Of a DNA stretch of 10,275 nt, positions 7,877 to 10,275 are shown piece by piece. Source of the DNA: Akkermansiaceae bacterium UBA5689 (lineage in GTDB: Bacteria; Verrucomicrobiota; Verrucomicrobiia; Verrucomicrobiales; Akkermansiaceae); contig DIHT01000138.1 of the NCBI GenBank assembly GCA_002420305.1, positions 941 through 11,215 of the forward strand. Direction: 5' to 3'. The notes under the pieces were generated by a model. That model saw nothing but the letters and a program-made list of their open reading frames with translations. It had not been told where the DNA came from and made no database searches. Position 1 is the first letter of the stretch. Each line of letters begins with the position of its first letter. The translations under genes and the position numbers were made by a program.

Positions 7877-10234
7877 ATGTTCCGCAACCCAACGGCCCTT
7901 CAACTGATCACCGCTGTCCTCTCGACCGGTGGACTTTTCGCCGAGGTCGATTTTAACCGGGATATCCGACCTATTCTCTCGGACCACTGTTTCGCCTGTC
8001 ACGGCCCGGACGAGCACGACCGTAAAGGCAAACTGCGGCTGGATACAGAGGAGGGGGCGCTGAAGGGCGGTGACATTGGTGATGCCCTCGTTCCCGGCAG
8101 GCCAGATGACAGCGAGATCGTTCACCGCATTTTCAGCAATGACCCGGAGGAAGTCATGCCCCCACCCGACGCGAACAAGGCTCTCAGCGCCGAGCAGAGA
8201 ACCCTCCTCCGCCAATGGATTAAACAGGGAGGCGGCTACGCCGAGCCCTGGTCCTATCGCCCTCCAGAAACGCACCCTGTCCCGGCGGCCCGGATTTCTG
8301 ATTGGCCCGCAAACTGGATTGACAACTTCATTGTGGACCGTCTCGACCGTGAGGGGCTGAAACCCGCTCCGGACACTGATCCTGTGACCCTCGTCCGACG
8401 CCTTCATTTTGACCTGATTGGCCTTCCTCCCTCACCGCAAGAAGTCGAACGCTTCCTGAAAGCGTGGAAGCATGACCCCTCCTCCTGTCTGGAAAAGACA
8501 GTCCAGGATCTTCTCTCCTCTCCTCATTTTGGTGAGCGTATGGCGATGTACTGGCTCGACCTTGTGCGCTACGCAGACACCTGCGGATATCATGGAGATC
8601 AGGATCACAGTATTTCTCCCTACCGGGACTACGTCATTGATGCTTTCAACGACAATATGCCCTTCGATCAGTTCACCCGGGAGCAATTGGCGGGAGATCT
8701 TCTCGACTCCCCTACGACCGACCAGAGAATCGCCACAGGCTACAATCGTCTTCTCCAGACCTCACATGAGGGCGGAGTTCAGGCCAAGGAATATCTCGCC
8801 ATCTACTTTGCGGACCGGGTTCGGAACCTCTCCAATGTCTGGATGGGTGCAACAGTGGGTTGTGCCCAGTGTCATGACCATAAGTATGACCCCTACACCG
8901 CCAGAGACTTTTACGCACTGGGGGCCTTTTTTGCTGATATCGACGAAGCTCAACATTTCCGGGTTGGAACCAATAATCTACCAACGAGGCGCCCCCCTGA
9001 AATCGATGTCCACTCCAAGCGCGAGCGCTTGCGCCTCGCGGAGCTCGAGACCAAACTGTCTTCCCAATCGTTTGCCAGTCGGGAGGAGCAGGAAAGCCTC
9101 AAGGCGGAACTGGCCTTGCTGAAAAAAGCGCAGCGGAAGACCATGATTACGGTCGCGACCAAGCCGCGTACGATTCGTATTCTGCCGAGGGGGGACTGGC
9201 TCGATGAGAGTGGTCCCGTGGTGGAACCTGCATTCCCCGCTTTTATGGAGAAACCCGGAGACTCCGTCAAATCAAGGCGTTTGAACCGGCTGGACCTTGC
9301 AAACTGGCTGACGGACCCAACAAAGGGGACAGGAGGTCTGACTGCCCGCGTCATGGTCAACCGATTCTGGTACCTCGTATTTGGCTCTGGCATTTCAAAG
9401 CGACTTGATGACTTCGGCGGGCAGGGAGAAGCCCCCGTGCATCCCGAGCTCCTCGATAATCTCGCAGTTGAATTCTACCAGTCCGGTTGGGACATTAAGC
9501 ATATGATGGCGCTTCTCGTCACTAGTCGTACCTACCGGCAAAGCTCACTTGCAACCGTGGAGCTGCGAGAACGTGATCCCTACAATCGACTGTTGGCACG
9601 GCAATCCCGTTACCGCCTTCCTGCGGAAACCATCCGTGATAACGCACTGGCAATCTCGGGCCTCCTGCGGACGAGCTACGGCGGCGCCAGCGCAAAGCCC
9701 TACCAACCACTGGGCTACTACAAGCACCTTAATTTCCCCGGACGCAAATATGCTCATCATGCTGATGACCGCCAGTGGCGCCGCGGAGTCTATGTCCACT
9801 GGCAACGACAGTTCCTTCACCCCATGCTGCGCGCCTTTGACGCTCCCACTCGTGAAGAGTGCACCGCCGAGCGCCCCCGATCCAACACCCCGATTGCCGC
9901 GATGACCCTCCTCAACGACCCATCTTTCGTGGAGGCTGCCCGCGTTTTTTCCGCCCGTATTTTTTCCGAAGGAGGGCCAAGCATCGACGACCGCCTTGAG
10001 TTCATCTACCGTGAGGCCCTTTCTCGAAAGCCGGATGAGAAGGAACGCCATATCATGAAAAATCTGGTTTCCATGGCGACACAGGAATTTCAGTCGAACC
10101 CTGCTGCCGCAAAAGAACTAGTCTCTACTGGGACAGCTCCGGTTGCTGAGGGCCTCGATGCGGTCCAGCATGCCGTCTGGACTACCGCAGCTCGAGCCGT
10201 CCTGAACCTTTCTGAAACCTACACCCGGAACTGA
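7877..10234 (+). CDS. PSCyt1-DUF1549-DUF1553 di-haem cytochrome-type protein, long-form subfamily without LamG insert
   Basis: This 785-residue protein starts at ATG 7877; an in-frame TAG at 7856-7858 makes this the only ATG available. Residues 6-22 are a weak signal peptide, probably cut after FA (21-22). PSCyt1 (about 24-122) has CFACH (38-42) and MPPP (94-97). DUF1549 (about 146-355) includes LHFDLIGLPPS (176-186) and the second haem motif CAQCHDHKYDP (329-339). A coiled-coil-like segment (about 378-421) links to DUF1553 (about 465-780), with NRLDLANWL, VNRFW, HPELLDNLA, YRQSS, NRLLARQSRYRLPAE and RSNTPIAAM. The last part aligns by eye with the DUF1553 at the start of the window. Many long-form relatives exceed 1000 residues because of a LamG-like insert between DUF1549 and DUF1553; here only about 105 residues sit in that place. 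AGGAAG at 7857-7862 is a poorly spaced Shine-Dalgarno candidate (14 bases). It is likely periplasmic and redox-active; its substrate is unknown. Confidence 0.95.
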   Translation: MFRNPTALQLITAVLSTGGLFAEVDFNRDIRPILSDHCFACHGPDEHDRKGKLRLDTEEGALKGGDIGDALVPGRPDDSEIVHRIFSNDPEEVMPPPDANKALSAEQRTLLRQWIKQGGGYAEPWSYRPPETHPVPAARISDWPANWIDNFIVDRLDREGLKPAPDTDPVTLVRRLHFDLIGLPPSPQEVERFLKAWKHDPSSCLEKTVQDLLSSPHFGERMAMYWLDLVRYADTCGYHGDQDHSISPYRDYVIDAFNDNMPFDQFTREQLAGDLLDSPTTDQRIATGYNRLLQTSHEGGVQAKEYLAIYFADRVRNLSNVWMGATVGCAQCHDHKYDPYTARDFYALGAFFADIDEAQHFRVGTNNLPTRRPPEIDVHSKRERLRLAELETKLSSQSFASREEQESLKAELALLKKAQRKTMITVATKPRTIRILPRGDWLDESGPVVEPAFPAFMEKPGDSVKSRRLNRLDLANWLTDPTKGTGGLTARVMVNRFWYLVFGSGISKRLDDFGGQGEAPVHPELLDNLAVEFYQSGWDIKHMMALLVTSRTYRQSSLATVELRERDPYNRLLARQSRYRLPAETIRDNALAISGLLRTSYGGASAKPYQPLGYYKHLNFPGRKYAHHADDRQWRRGVYVHWQRQFLHPMLRAFDAPTREECTAERPRSNTPIAAMTLLNDPSFVEAARVFSARIFSEGGPSIDDRLEFIYREALSRKPDEKERHIMKNLVSMATQEFQSNPAAAKELVSTGTAPVAEGLDAVQHAVWTTAARAVLNLSETYTRN

Positions 10235-10262
10235 GTAATTCCACCTTCCCCCCTACAGGCTG

Positions 10263-10275
10263 ATGACAACTACTG
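10263..10275 (+). CDS. Possible start of the next gene, cut by window edge
   Basis: An ATG at 10263 opens a frame (MTTT) that runs out of the window, 28 bases after the preceding stop. There is only a weak purine stretch (AGG at 10257-10259) before it. By analogy with 1-3372, a Tat-signal DUF1501 partner is expected here, but four codons cannot show this. Confidence 0.3.

Noticed and set aside
4341..8885. Near-identical DNA around CAQCHDH in two genes as a DNA repeat
   Set aside because: The similarity is confined to the codons of the conserved haem motif of DUF1549, so it reflects protein homology and not a mobile or recombinational repeat.

Overview
The window holds one tightly packed run of genes, all on the + strand, made of protein families that are massively expanded in the Planctomycetota-Verrucomicrobiota-Lentisphaerota group: planctomycete-type cytochromes (PSCyt1 / DUF1549 / DUF1553) and their usual partners, DUF1501 proteins. 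The sequence alone does not decide which of these phyla it comes from. The composition is moderately GC-rich, and no RNA gene, mobile element, CRISPR array or DNA-level repeat was seen.

Layout: (A) 1-1901 is the 3' part of a long-form DUF1553 protein with a LamG-like insert, followed after 7 bases by a Tat-signal DUF1501 protein (1909-3372). After a 59-base gap containing a GC-rich stem-loop comes (B), a three-gene module: a short-form PSCyt1-DUF1549-DUF1553 protein (3432-5435), a second Tat-signal DUF1501 protein (5435-6751, 1-base overlap) and a WD40 beta-propeller protein (6748-7821, 4-base ATGA overlap, strong Shine-Dalgarno). After 55 bases comes (C), a complete long-form PSCyt1-DUF1549-DUF1553 protein without the LamG-like insert (7877-10234). 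A possible next gene starts at 10263 and runs out of the window.

How the genes may work together: each cytochrome-type protein that is complete here has two CxxCH haem-attachment motifs and a hydrophobic N-terminus, so it should be exported unfolded and receive haem outside the cytoplasm. Each DUF1501 protein carries a twin-arginine signal and keeps metal-site-like motifs of the alkaline phosphatase/sulfatase superfamily, so it should be exported folded. The pairs are probably a periplasmic redox-plus-hydrolase-like partnership, but no substrate can be read from the sequence and no biochemical function is claimed. The WD40 protein has no export signal and is the odd one out. All intergenic gaps are short and no convincing promoter or terminator was found, which fits one transcript whose start lies upstream of the window.
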